A DNA stretch of 64,000 nucleotides from Welwitschia mirabilis (lineage: Eukaryota; Gnetophyta; Gnetopsida; Welwitschiales), in assembly GCA_051453625.1 (NCBI GenBank), contig JBOZIK010000001.1:1307884-1371883 (forward strand), read 5' to 3'. The notes below the pieces were generated by a model. That model saw only the letters and a program-made list of their open reading frames with translations. It made no database searches and had not been told where the DNA came from. The position numbers and the translations under genes were made by a program. Shown here in pieces: positions 48,372 through 60,110 of this stretch. Every line of letters begins with the position of its first letter. Positions within the stretch are counted from its first letter, which is position 1.

Positions 48372-49537
48372 TTTTGTAGGCCCAGTATTTATAGATACAT
48401 AAGGTGGTTTATTATGATCATCTTCTTGGAAATCATAGAGATCTCATGTTATGAGAATTGGATTGCTTCTTTGTCTTCTTCACTTTTTTAAACATGTACC
48501 TACTTTGAGGTAGTTTCTTTCTTGGGTAGCTGACTATGATCAAGAGGTGATTTAAAGCTCAAATGCTTCTTACATATCCTTTCAAATGTGAGTCTATGAG
48601 TTTCAAAGCTCTAAATTAATAAGGTTGAATGATNNNNNNNNNNNNNNNNNNNNNNNNNNNNNNNNNNNNNNNNNNNNNNNNNNNNNNNNNNNNNNNNNNN
48701 NNNNNNNNNNNNNNNNNNNNNNNNNNNNNNNNNCAATTTCGGGTTTTTATATGTTAGTGAAAATTATTTTTTTGGATTTTTTTCTTTTTTTTTTTTTAAA
48801 TTTTAATTTTGATTGATTTTGATCTTTAGTATTTGTTAATGTTGTGATAGGCTAAGGTTTTTGCTCACCCTCTAAGACTTTGCTTAGCTATGTAACCTTA
48901 TTTTGTATGAGGTACTTTAACCATCAAGAACCTTATCCTTTGCATTTTAGCTAGATTAGTAAACTAGCATTTTTTCAAATCTTATTTTATCTTTTTTTTT
49001 GGGTTTATTTTTTATTTGGTCTTTTTTGTTTTGCATTTTTATATATACACATATGTACATTTTTTTAATTTTTTAATTTTTATGTTTTTTGTTGTGTTTT
49101 TAAATTTTAAATAAAGGTTTTTTTTTAATTTTTCTTTTTCTTCGTTGTTTTCTTTTTTTAAGGATTTTAGATCATGAGCTAATTGGAAAGTCATCTAGGT
49201 GGAATGGAATCCACCCCACGTTTAGGATCTAAGTGTCAGAAATGGGTGAGATCTTCATGTTATAAGGATCCACTCGATCATGTTTAAAGTGTAAGAAAGG
49301 GATAATCAGCTTTTTAGTTACAGGAGGTGGCAGTGGAGAAAATGATGTAGATGGAGTCTTCACATTTGCCATGGTGTGATTTTGTTCTAATGGCATTAAA
49401 ATTTTAAACCCAATAAATTTTAGCTTTTGATGGAGCAAAGATATGATTACCCTCATGTCCATTATCTAAGGACACCCGAATAGTAAATTAAATGTTGTTA
49501 TGTTACCTATTACATGGAATTCGGTGTTGTTAACCTT

Positions 49538-49765
49538 TTAAGCCACTTCAATAGGTAAAGTAATGATCCCTCTTGATTTGTCCTCATGGTCATTAAACCC
49601 TCTAATCATCATACCTTTCTTCACATTTAAGAGATGGCCCATTTTAAGCTTCTCGAGGCATGTTTGACCTATTACATTTAATTTGGCTCCACAATCTATG
49701 AAGGATCTACTCACTTTAATAGGCTCAATATTTATAGATACATAAGATGGTTCATTTATGATCAT
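49538..49765 (-). pseudogene. Retroviral-type aspartic protease, copy 1 (element E)
   Basis: The frame encodes SFIDCGAKLNVIGQTCLEKL with DCG in place of D(T/S)G, then MIRGFNDHEDKSRGIITLPI. It is the upstream member of the duplicated pair. A downstream frame (49462-49229) starts MDMRVIISLLHQKLKF, like that of copy 2. Family placement among Ty3/gypsy elements is by the (L/F)IDxGAxLNVI pattern. Confidence 0.8.
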
Positions 49766-50234
49766 ATTCTTGGGGTTGTAGAGATCTCATGGTGTGAGAA
49801 CTAGATTGCTTCCTTGTCTTCTTTGCTCTTTTAAACATGCACCTACTTTGAGGTGGCTTCTTCCTTGGGTATTTGACTTTGATCAAGAGGTGATTTTAAG
49901 CTGAAAAATTCCTTGCATATCTTTTTCAATGTGAGTATATGGAACTTAAAGCTCTTAATTAATGATATTAAATAATCGTATGCCTCCTCTACTATAGAGG
50001 CAAGTGGTTGCTTTGGTGTATGTGATTGAGGAATAGGCTAAGTTCAAGAATATTCTGCTCATATCATCACTTTTAATTTTTCCTTTTTCTCTTAAATGAC
50101 TTGTTCTAGTGACTTGTCAGGTTAATCTTGGATTACTAGAATTGCAAAGGGATCATTATCATTTTGAAACTTTGCACTCTGTGGTGGTATGATGCAGAAG
50201 GTTGAGTAAGGAATGGGTTCTTGTAGATTTCAAG

Positions 50235-50459
50235 CTATTCGTTTACAACCACTAAGATCATGTCAAGCTTTATTTCTTTTTTATTTTCAATGATGTCTTG
50301 AATAATGTGCCTAAAGTTGAAATAGTTTTCAGTATGATGTCCTTGAAATTGGTAGTACTTATAGTACTTCAACTCATTATACCCTCTTGGTTTAGGTGCA
50401 TTTAGATCCCTTTTTTTAATTGGAGGTAATTGAATTACCCCTTCTTTTAGTAATGTCAA
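50235..50459 (-). pseudogene. Gag C-terminal, CCHC-derived region (element E)
   Basis: A 74-codon frame contains YKYYQFQGHHTENYFNFRHI and IQDIIENKKEI. Plant gypsy polyproteins have C-x-(F/Y)-H-xx-GHxTExC-xx-L(K/R)xxIxxLIxxG at this place, so this is the same region with the zinc-binding Cys residues replaced by Tyr. It lies between the gag domain and protease copy 1. Confidence 0.72.
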
Positions 50460-50929
50460 AAGGATTTATCTCATTGGGATATTTAGTTTTATAAATCTTC
50501 TTCTGGATTGAGAGATCACAGTTTGATTTTAAAGCCTATTTTAACCTTAGTTTTGAGGCATGTATGCCTGCTTTTGAGGTTGTAGTGGTAGTTGCACTTG
50601 TCGTGATGGAGAGTAGTATGGCTAATGATAAGCCAGTTAAGAAGTGAAAGCTTACAGAGTGAAAGAATCTTGAGGTGTCATTTGCACCATCATTGGGTTG
50701 CCCATTAGTTAGGATAGGTAAACTAGTTGAGTTGATTGATTGACGACAGTAACGTTCTTTAGGTTACTACTTCTAGTATTATTATTCTTTTTGGATAGTT
50801 TATTTTAGGAGGCATTGCCATATTTTATGGCTCCTTACTTTTCTTTTACAACTTTAATTATCTTCGCTAATGTAATAGCTTATTCAAAGGTTTTAAATGA
50901 TTGCATTCTATGATGTTTTAAAACATATG

Positions 50930-51420
50930 ACGTGTATGATTTGGCAAAAAATACACCATGTTTGAGTCTACAATGGAAGTCTTCAACTATAGTGTGATGA
51001 CTCTCCATCAATGTGTGTATTCTTATGTAGTCTCATTGAACTATTGTCACATGATTATTATAGTGTCTAAAGCCATCCTCTTTGAAATGTTAATTGAATA
51101 CTATTGGACAAACATTTCAAGGAGTTGTTTCAAACTTGTAACGGAATGAGTAGGTATGCGATGATACCACTCAAGAGCTTATCTCTTTAGAAAGTGATAG
51201 AATAGATGACATGTCGTATTGCAGTCAACATTATACATATGTCACGCATGTTTGAAATTTCTAATGTGCTTGATAGGGCCTTCTATACTAGTGAACTTAT
51301 CAAAAATCTGACATTTCATTTGGTGTGAGGATTTTATGATGGATAGAGGGGTGTATCGAGGTGTAATCAAAAGTAAATCTAAATAGCTCTTCTTGTTTTG
51401 GAGACTTCATTTTAGGTCAT
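50930..51420 (-). pseudogene. Gag domain remnant (element E)
   Basis: In broken minus-strand frames the text reads QIFDKFTSIEGPIKHIRNFK, HMYNVDCNTTCHLFYHFL, then a SIQ...LTFQRGW-like block. This follows the Ty3/gypsy gag order (FxKYxGxxDPxxHLxxF, then LCxxFPxSLxGxAxxWF). Stops interrupt it. It identifies element E as gypsy-related. Confidence 0.7.
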
Positions 51421-51960
51421 TAATGGCTTCCTAAATAATGGTCAAATCAGGTTGATTAAAAGTTCTATTTTCATCTTATCTATTTATGAGTGGTTCTTCT
51501 TCATGTGTGAAGTACTCGGATAAGTTATTATCATTCACTTGTTTTTTTGGCCTTATATCTATGGTTCTGATGGGGATTTTGGATTTTCTTTATGAACCCA
51601 TTCATTAATAAATTCTTCATCATTACTCCTTTCACATAGGAGTTTATTCTAATAGGTCTAACTCATTTTTTTATTAGTTAACACTAATCTCTTGATGGCA
51701 TAACATGGATTCTCTCACTAGGGTGGATAAGGTATGGGTCTCAACATGTTCTGTAATCCATGATGATGTGAAGATCATGCAAGGTAAGCATAAAGGAGTC
51801 TTCTTAGATGAGGATTTTGTACATCTCCTTGGAAATACAGGTCTTTTTGCCTCTTGTTGACACTGGCATTATGGCTGTTCTAAGTTTACAGCAAGGTGAT
51901 AGGGAATGTCAATGCAAAGTTCTAATGAATAAGTAAAAGACCTATAAGAGGGATCCTTCC

Positions 51961-51972
51961 TCTAGCACCAAG
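51961..51972 (-). other. Element E primer-binding site
   Basis: Just inside the right LTR the minus strand reads TTGGTGCTAGAGG. TGGTGCTnGA-type sites are used by several plant gypsy lineages. Its place beside the right LTR shows the element runs on the minus strand. Confidence 0.55.
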
Positions 51973-53514
51973 CTATTTATAAGATTTTCTAGTTTTTAAA
52001 TGGTGGATTAATTTAAATGTCACTCGATGATAGGTTATTTTATTGGTTTGATAATGATTTAACTAAGTTTAGACTAAATTGACAATTTGATCAAGTTTGG
52101 CTGTGGTTGACTGAATTTGACTAACTTTAAGTAAGTTTGACTTCCCTTGACTGAATCTAACTAACTTGGTTTTTGACTAAATTTGACCTTTTTTTAATTA
52201 AGCTTTGACAGGTTGATTAGATTTAATTGTTAACTAAGTATGACTAGACTAAATAATTTTTGGCTGAGTTTTTTTACTAAGTTTTTAATAGTTTGACTAT
52301 TAGAAATAAAAATTAAAGATCACTATTTTTAATGGAATATACAAATATATTCTCTGTTTTCGTTTGGAAAGATATTGCAAAATCTTGATGTGTACATGGA
52401 AAAAAAAGTGATGTAAAAGACTATGTAAATGTAAAATTTAATAAAGTAAAAGATGAGTGAATTTTGCACAACACTCAAGTATTGATTTTTCTAATATGAA
52501 ATTCAATCCTAATTCAACTATATTCTAACATGATCAAGATTATAAATTACAAAGATGAATGAAGCTTAAGAAGGAATTAATAACTAATAATATGCATAAA
52601 GAATTTTCTCCCTTTAACCCCTCTCCTTTTATCTTTTTTAAAACAAAAATTAAACTAAATGATTTTTATTAGAATTAAACAATTAAAAGCATTTTTTAAG
52701 TTTTTAAAAGAAAATTTTGGATTTTAATTAAATGAAAATTAAAATTTTTAAAAATTCATAATAAATCAAAATATATATAACTTTTTTAAATGAAAATATG
52801 GGGTAAAAATTAAAAGATCCTAACAGAAACAGTTGATTCAACTATTTCTAAGGAATGATTTCATTGAAGGACAAAATTATGTGTCCCTTTATAGAGAAAA
52901 ATGAAGGCCCTTGGCCTGTTTGAGATAATTAAGAATCTTGTTGCTAAGATAATTAAAACTAGAATTTTAAAAAGAAGAATATCCTTTACTTTTTGCATAG
53001 GTAAACAAAGTAGTAATTATAGAAAAACAAGGAAAAATACCAAAAAAGAAAGCAAATAGAGAAAGAATAAATGAGAGAAGGAAACAGACCTGTAAATTTA
53101 TCAATTTACCATGTGCTCTCGATGTCGGTCTTCTACGATCTATTCCTCTCATCATTGCTAGCTCATGTCACTACTTCCCTCCTTTTTTAATGTGATCCGC
53201 TCTTCTGTTTCTCTCCACTATGCTAGCATTCTTTCTCTCTGTGTTTTGCTTGTGTTTTTTCCCATCTCTGCTATGTCTTTCTCTTGTAGTATCTGTTGTG
53301 ATTCACTTTGCTTCAAGATCATTTTTCTATGTTTGGATCCCCCCATTCTTCCTTTTTAATCTATAATTGTTTTGGTGCCTCCTCTTCTCTGCATTACATC
53401 ATTTTTTGTTCTGCTTATTGTCTTTGCTGTTATTGAGTTTTTTTTGTTACTGCTTCTTTTCGCTGCCTTCGCTGTCACCTCCTCTACTATCTTGGGGTTA
53501 GTTTTGCTACTACA
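51973..53514 (-). repeat. Element E 5' LTR (right)
   Basis: It runs from CTATTTATAAG to GCTACTACA and is the partner of the left LTR. It carries the same TTTGACTAAGTTTGAC-type minisatellite at about 52065-52300. Short frames inside it (52967-53359) are LTR sequence. Confidence 0.87.
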
Positions 53515-54294
53515 ATGTCCATCTGCTATTTCTTTCTTATCATTCTTATAGAGTAGAATATGAAATAACCACCTCTCTAAAAATACTTTCTTTGTAAAAG
53601 TTATATCAAATATTAGAAGAATGCAAGCTCTATAAAGGCTTCATTTAGGAGAAGCATGCATCTCTTCCTCAAGTAACTCCTTTTTTCCCCTCCCTACTGT
53701 CTTAGATATTTTAACTTTATCTTGCCTATTACTATCCTTTGCACCTGTATCCATGTCGTCTTTCTACATAAATAATGTGGAAAGACCACCTTTTTCTTCT
53801 TTTACTTCTACGAACTTAGGTGTCTATGGAAGCATTAGCAGTGACATGGCACATGATAGCCTAATATCTAATGTTATAAATCATTATACTATTGTGTTAT
53901 CTATAGAGATAATAACAGTGTCACTAAGGTTATTGTTAATAACCTTAGCACTTTCCTAGAAGTAATGGAAATTTCAAGCTAATGCATTTTGAATATTTTA
54001 ATGACTTATGAATGTTTTCAGTGCACAGGAAGTCCAGAAGTAGCTATAACCAAAGAGGGATTCTTGTAAAATCCATTAAATTATTTAATACTTTTAAAAT
54101 TACTTTGTTTACGATTTTTCATGATAACCTTATGATCACATCAGCTAATCCAGAAAAATTCTCTAATTCATAAGTAAAACCAAAGAATAATTCGAATAAT
54201 GCAAAAAACAAACTAGAGACTAAATTATATGAGACAGAGATCACACCATAGATCAAATCATATAAAATGAGAAAAATTACAAAAACACCAAAAA
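53515..54294. other. Spacer before gap, no gene recognised
   Basis: A minus-strand frame (54294-54119) is open into the gap and encodes a hydrophobic stretch (FGVFVIFLILYDLIYGVIS). No family is recognised, and the continuation is hidden by N. Low confidence that it is coding. Confidence 0.4.
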
Positions 54295-55151
54295 NNNNNN
54301 NNNNNNNNNNNNNNNNNNNNNNNNNNNNNNNNNNNNNNNNNNNNNNNNNNNNNNNNNNNNNNNNNNNNNNNNNNNNNNNNNNNNNNNNNNNNNNNNNNNN
54401 NNNNNNNNNNNNNNNNNNNNNNNNNNNNNNNNNNNNNNNNNNNNNNNNNNNNNNNNNNNNNNNNNNNNNNNNNNNNNNNNNNNNNNNNNNNNNNNNNNNN
54501 NNNNNNNNNNNNNNNNNNNNNNNNNNNNNNNNNNNNNNNNNNNNNNNNNNNNNNNNNNNNNNNNNNNNNNNNNNNNNNNNNNNNNNNNNNNNNNNNNNNN
54601 NNNNNNNNNNNNNNNNNNNNNNNNNNNNNNNNNNNNNNNNNNNNNNNNNNNNNNNNNNNNNNNNNNNNNNNNNNNNNNNNNNNNNNNNNNNNNNNNNNNN
54701 NNNNNNNNNNNNNNNNNNNNNNNNNNNNNNNNNNNNNNNNNNNNNNNNNNNNNNNNNNNNNNNNNNNNNNNNNNNNNNNNNNNNNNNNNNNNNNNNNNNN
54801 NNNNNNNNNNNNNNNNNNNNNNNNNNNNNNNNNNNNNNNNNNNNNNNNNNNNNNNNNNNNNNNNNNNNNNNNNNNNNNNNNNNNNNNNNNNNNNNNNNNN
54901 NNNNNNNNNNNNNNNNNNNNNNNNNNNNNNNNNNNNNNNNNNNNNNNNNNNNNNNNNNNNNNNNNNNNNNNNNNNNNNNNNNNNNNNNNNNNNNNNNNNN
55001 NNNNNNNNNNNNNNNNNNNNNNNNNNNNNNNNNNNNNNNNNNNNNNNNNNNNNNNNNNNNNNNNNNNNNNNNNNNNNNNNNNNNNNNNNNNNNNNNNNNN
55101 NNNNNNNNNNNNNNNNNNNNNNNNNNNNNNNNNNNNNNNNNNNNNNNNNNN
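54295..55151. other. Assembly gap (857 N)
   Basis: This is the largest gap in the window. Both apparent long frames across it are artefacts of N. Confidence 0.99.
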
Positions 55152-57399
55152 AGAAAAGCTTTTTTCCCTAACATACCAGATGGAAATGATTTGGGTAGTA
55201 AATGTTTAATTAATAATGTCTTTTTATTTCTATCACTTTAAAATTACTTAATCATTTTCTAGTGAGGGGGTATGTGAGAATACTCTATAAACCTACTAAA
55301 TACTTTTAGTTCTCATCTGGATCTCATAATAGCATTACATTATTGAGAAATGTGTTATCAGCCACTATCCTTACTGACATATGCACCTTCTTTAAAACTT
55401 CATTACCCTCTACACAGTGTAATATTTCTTCTTCTTTACTTGCATTGTAAAATGCCAACTGCTACTAGTTTCTGACATGTTTCCAACTTTGATATGTAGT
55501 AATTTATGAACTCTAGTCTTAATTTTTTGACATATTCCACTACTGCTTAATAAAGTAATACTAATTTGCAAGAATAAAAACCTCTATTAAAATTTGTAGT
55601 GAGTTGCAATTATTGTAGGAAGTTCTTTTGGTGAGTGCATATGATTCTTTGTATTTATTATCTTATTCCTTTAGCTTTTTATGCACACACATGATTTAAT
55701 ACTATATTTTAGCTCTTACTTGTGTACATGTAAATCTATGCTTTTTTGCTTTTTAGAGCTTTTGTGTTAAGCCTTGGCATGTGTAACTTTAGCTATTCTT
55801 TTGGCTCTTTCATGTGATGTGGACTTCTTAGTGTATTTTTTAAGTTTTATTCATTTGTGTAATTTTCATTTTTGGAAATTTTAACCAATTTTAAGCCCAC
55901 TAATATTCTTTTATTACATTGAGTGAAGCAGGGATGTAATGTAAGATCTACTTAACTTATTTTTTTGACACAAACCTCATTCCACTTGTAATTTGGATAT
56001 ATCAACTTAAGTTGGAATGTTGAGCAAGATCCACTTAACTTGACTATATCAAAATCAAGTCCTACTTTCCTTTTTTTAATCTTTAATCCTTTTTACTTTT
56101 AAATTTAATGTTCACATTTTAAACATTTAGTGATGCTTAAGGTTTAAAGTTAGAAATTTCCCACACCTTAATCACTTAGCCTATTTCACTAATAATAAGT
56201 CCTGGTTGGTGGTGGGAATAGGGATCCTTACATAGACATTAATATGTATCCAGCTATGCCACCCTTTCAACTTATTGTGTAGTCTCTAACTAACATAATT
56301 ATGTAGTTCAAGCCATACAAGGAGTTGTATCTCTTTTAAGTAAAACCATCCCAAGCATTCTAAGATTCAAATTCCCATGTGCATCTTGGTAATCAAGAGT
56401 ATATTAAATAGAAACTAGACGCATAGTGATAGATCCTATTTGGATTTCATCACTAAGTCAATAGGGAGGCATAAGTATAAGAAATTTTAAATTTACTAAG
56501 TCAAATGTATAAGTAGATTACCAACATTACATTGTACCTTCCCTTAGGGGGAGTATATAGGTAAGATAATTGAAACTAGCTAATAATTTGGATCTTCCAT
56601 TACATGATTCATACTTATTCTTTTTATTACTTTTGGACATAAGGATCAAACCCTTAAAGAGGTTGTAATTACTACCCAAAATAGGAGCAAGACCTATGAT
56701 TAACAAATCTTTTACTTAACTGTCTAATGATCTAGGCCTCTGCATTAAAATTTATTGTGCTTACATAAGGATTTCTTAATAAATTTACTTTATTTTCCTT
56801 ATGCATGTGATTGTTAAGGATTAGTCTTATCATTTGTTTATCATACTTTTGTGAATTGAAGAGATCATTTAACTTGTGAATGTAAGCAAGATCCCTTTTT
56901 GAATGGACTATACCTCTCTATCATAACTCCTTTTCAATAATTTTTTTATGTCATTGTGATTTAAATAAATCATTTAAGCTTGTAAATATGAGCAAGATCC
57001 CTACTTAGATTGGTTATATCATTTCATTTTTCACTCACTATTTTTCTCTTCTCAAGTTGATAAGTATTTTTTATATGAAGGATAAATTCATTATTCAGTT
57101 TTGAATGTGAATAAAATCCCTCTGAAACTTGACTATACATCATAATTTGTTATCTCTTCTTCCATTTACTCCAGCTATGAGAATGTTGAAGGATAATTTT
57201 TAAATGTTATTAAACTCATTGATGCTAGTTTTAACAACTAGAATCATGGCTAACATTAGAGTCAGTCTTCAAGATGGTCAATATTGAGAAGATCGGCATG
57301 GACATTTCACGTTTATGATGCACATATGGTTTTGATACCAATTTCTTTAATAAAATGCATATTCCTCTATAATTTCTAGAGGAATAAGATGCTTGAAAG
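55152..57399. other. AT-rich DNA, no gene recognised
   Basis: The stretch contains repeated AGCAAGATCC(C/A)CTTA/ACTT-type phrases at about 56023, 56885 and 56990 (for example GAATGTAAGCAAGATCCC, AATATGAGCAAGATCCC). These suggest a decayed repeat with a roughly 110-base spacing over 56880-57120. No open frame is meaningful. Confidence 0.45.
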
Positions 57400-58935
57400 T
57401 CCATTGATAATAAGTTAATAAAAATTATGAGAAAATTTATGACTTCACAACATAAGAAGTTGGTAGATCATAGTAAGACTAGTTATACTAACTTTATCAC
57501 ATTATGGATTACATTTTATCTCAAGAATGATTTTAAGCTTATCAATATCATTAAAAGTACAAATAAATTACATTATAAGAAAGGGAAGATGTAACAGTTG
57601 ATTGCAGAAATGGCTGACATCAAGGTAAAGGTTTCTAAAATTAACCTACAGAACCAAGTATGCACATATATGTCAACTCGGTTAGATGTTGTTTGAAGGA
57701 TCCATATTTATATAGCTACATTATGTCACTACATGGTAGTAGGAAACTATCCTAAATAATCTTTGATGTACTTAATAAGAATATTCTAGTTTTTAGAGCA
57801 CATTTTAATGTTGTTAGTACCTTGTGCTCTGAAGCTACATTTATAGTGTCACATCCTCATAATGAATCATTTTTAAATAAGTAGTATTCAAGTGAATACC
57901 CTTCTAATATCAAACATTATGATAAGGGTAAAGCTCCTTAAAAATAGCAAAATCTCTACCTCCTTAATGCCATTAATTTTAGTTAAAGAAGAGACCACCT
58001 CAGAATAATTCTACTCCAAAGAAGAATACGTATTATTATTTATAATGTGGAAGGCAAGATTATACTGCAAGTCATTATTAAATCTATTAGGACAAAATCA
58101 AAGTTACTCTTAAGATGAATATATTCATTATTGATTTTATTTCTTTAGATAGTGCTAAATGCTATAAATTTGATGCCATATTTAAAAGTCATGATTTTAT
58201 ATGTATAAGTGGCAACATACCTCATAACAAATCTTAGATACTAGATAGTAGTGTAACCTAGTATATGACATATAGATGTAACTATTTTATGACTTCTTAG
58301 TATGTCCTAGTCAAGTGTATTTAGCAAAGAAAACTTTAGTTCCTATGAAAGGTCATGGTACATTCACCTTTTAGATTCCTTCTCTCTCATAGTGAACACT
58401 CTCTCATGTTTTATATGTCCCCTCTTTAGGATTACATCTTCTCTCTCTTTCCACATTAATCAAAGAAGAACACTCTATATTCATGATAAAAGTTTCCATA
58501 AACATTTTATATACTTTATAGAATTTTTTTATAGAGGACTACATGGATGAAAAAATGATGCAATCTCAAGGATGTGTTAATATGCATGAAATTGCATGTC
58601 ATATTACATAAGACAAATCTTCCCAATCGCTTCTATGGGATATTCACTTGGGTTATCCTAGTCCTTATCCATTGATTTCAATGCATGAGAATAGACATTG
58701 GCTTCTACCCTTTATTCTAGATTATTTCCATCAATGTAAGGCACATATAATGGGTAAAATAATGCGATAAGAGTTTTCTCCTAGTAAGTGGTATGCAAAT
58801 CAAAAGAGTCTTCTCATTCACATTAATCTATGTGGCTCTATATCAGTTCTTTAACTCCAAAGGTATTTCTACTTTATATTATTCATAGATGATTTTTTGC
58901 ATATGACTTGGACATATTTTATGGGATCTAAATAT
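57400..58935 (+). mobile_element. Ty1/copia element, 5' part (gag to integrase), split by B
   Basis: In broken plus-strand frames the order is: gag-like text; a zinc-knuckle remnant YYL-CGRQDYTASHY near 58030-58075; a protease motif ILDSSVT-YMT at about 58235-58270 (compare WILDSGATxHMT); a gag-pre-integrase region near 58560-58760; and the integrase start HINLCGSIS and FIDDF...TWTYFMGSK at 58819-58932. The reading stops at 58935 exactly where a TGTAACACCC LTR-like terminus begins. It resumes at about 63266 on the same strand. The copy is dead by many stops. Confidence 0.8.
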
Positions 58936-59825
58936 TGTAACACCCGTATTTTTAACCCAAAAATTTCAAACATTACTTAATTACCAAAATAATATGTCCT
59001 TAACCTTTCCCTCTAACAAATGTATTAATTAGAAATTAATCATGTTTTTAAAAGAAAGTTAAGCTTTGTAACGTCCACCTAAAAAATTCAAATGTTATTA
59101 TCATATAAAATACATCACACATTACCCATCCTCCTCAAGTAATCATAACTTTATTTAATAATAACTATCCCTAATGTGGGCCTCTCCTCCATGATTTCTT
59201 AAATGTTTTATCTTTTCATAAATAATTAAAAATAACTTATTGCAAGAAATGATGATGTAATAATTAATTTTAAACCTAACAACTATATGATAAATCAATG
59301 ATCTTTGACAATTATTTTAATAGGATTTTACCATCTGAATACAAAAATTTTAACAAGAAGATCAACATTAATAATATATATATTTTTATCAAGAAATTTG
59401 GAATTTGTTACATATAATATACAAGATCCAGAATATTTAACCAAAAATGTACATAGGTTAGTTTGGAAAGTATTCTCAAGATCACAATAGCCACATTATT
59501 GAAATTTCAAGATTTACAAAAGAACTACAAGTTTCACTATAAGATAAAATCTCAATGTAAATGGGAAAGGATAATCCCTTCTTATCTTTGCCATCCTTGA
59601 TAATTAAGCTCTAGTTTTACCACCTATTTTATGCAAGAAATATGTAATGAAAAATGTGAACATTTCACAAGTTTCCAATATGGTTCAAGCAAGGCAAGAT
59701 TAAGATACCAAGTCTTAAGAATTTATAAGCAATAATCAAGAGATTCCAAGAAACTATGAACATTTCAAGAATTTCAAATGACAATCTTATGGAAATGGTA
59801 TGATAAATAACTGATTTTTCAATAA

Positions 59826-60110
59826 TATTTCATTACCTCATTTGATGATTTGTGGGGTTCATTACCTCATTTGAGGATCCATGGATTTCTCATAATATTT
59901 CATATATTCTCTTACTCCACTACTTCATTCAGTGAGCTGTTGGTTTCTCATAATATTTCATATATTCTCTTACTCCACTGTATCATTTGGTGATCTGTGA
60001 AGCCATTGTCTTATTTGGAAATCTGTGATACAATCAATTAATCAATCCCACTGCCTCATTCAGTGATCTCTTGGTTCTCACATTTCATTACCTCATTCGA
60101 TGATCTATGG
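59826..60110. repeat. Minisatellite in B, CCTCATTYGRTGATCTRTGG-like units
   Basis: About seven diverged units with the core TCATTYRGTGATCTGTG are present. A perfect 36-base segment (beginning TTTCTCATAATATTTCATA) occurs at 59886-59921 and 59944-59979. It lies in the U5/R side of the presumed LTR. Confidence 0.75.

Larger units (their letters stand above)
47460..49990 (-). repeat. Tandem duplication of protease-plus-spacer module in element E
   Basis: The segment 47460-48633 recurs at about 48770-49990. In both copies a T-rich tract is followed by GAGGTACTTTAACC(R)TCAAG (47603 and 48910), AGTAAACTAGCATTTTTT, GTCAGAAATGGGTGAGA and a protease frame. The offset is about 1.31-1.34 kb. The 100-N gap at 48634-48733 lies near the junction, so the true unit length is unknown. 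The copies differ at many sites, which argues against a simple assembly duplicate. Confidence 0.82.
44031..53514 (-). mobile_element. Non-autonomous gypsy-like LTR retrotransposon E
   Basis: Direct LTRs of about 1.55 kb (44031-45585 and 51973-53514) flank a 6.4-kb interior. Beside the right LTR the minus strand reads TTGGTGCTAGAGGAAGG, a plausible primer-binding site. Beside the left LTR it reads AAAAAGGGGACAAC, a purine tract. The element therefore runs right to left. In that direction the interior holds a gag domain (51420-50930), a GHHTEN-type knuckle-like region (50459-50235) and two tandem protease modules. No reverse transcriptase, RNase H or integrase was recognised. Several poly-T tracts and two gaps lie in the lower half. 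Termini do not give a clear TG...CA pair or target duplication, so ends are good to a few bases only. Confidence 0.85.

Noticed and set aside
54119-55241. Long frames spanning the 857-base gap
   Set aside because: Nearly all residues are N; only short unrecognised ends are real sequence.
57330-57344. TTTTGATACCAATTT as a minus-strand primer-binding site
   Set aside because: No LTR pair, purine tract or target duplication could be placed around it.
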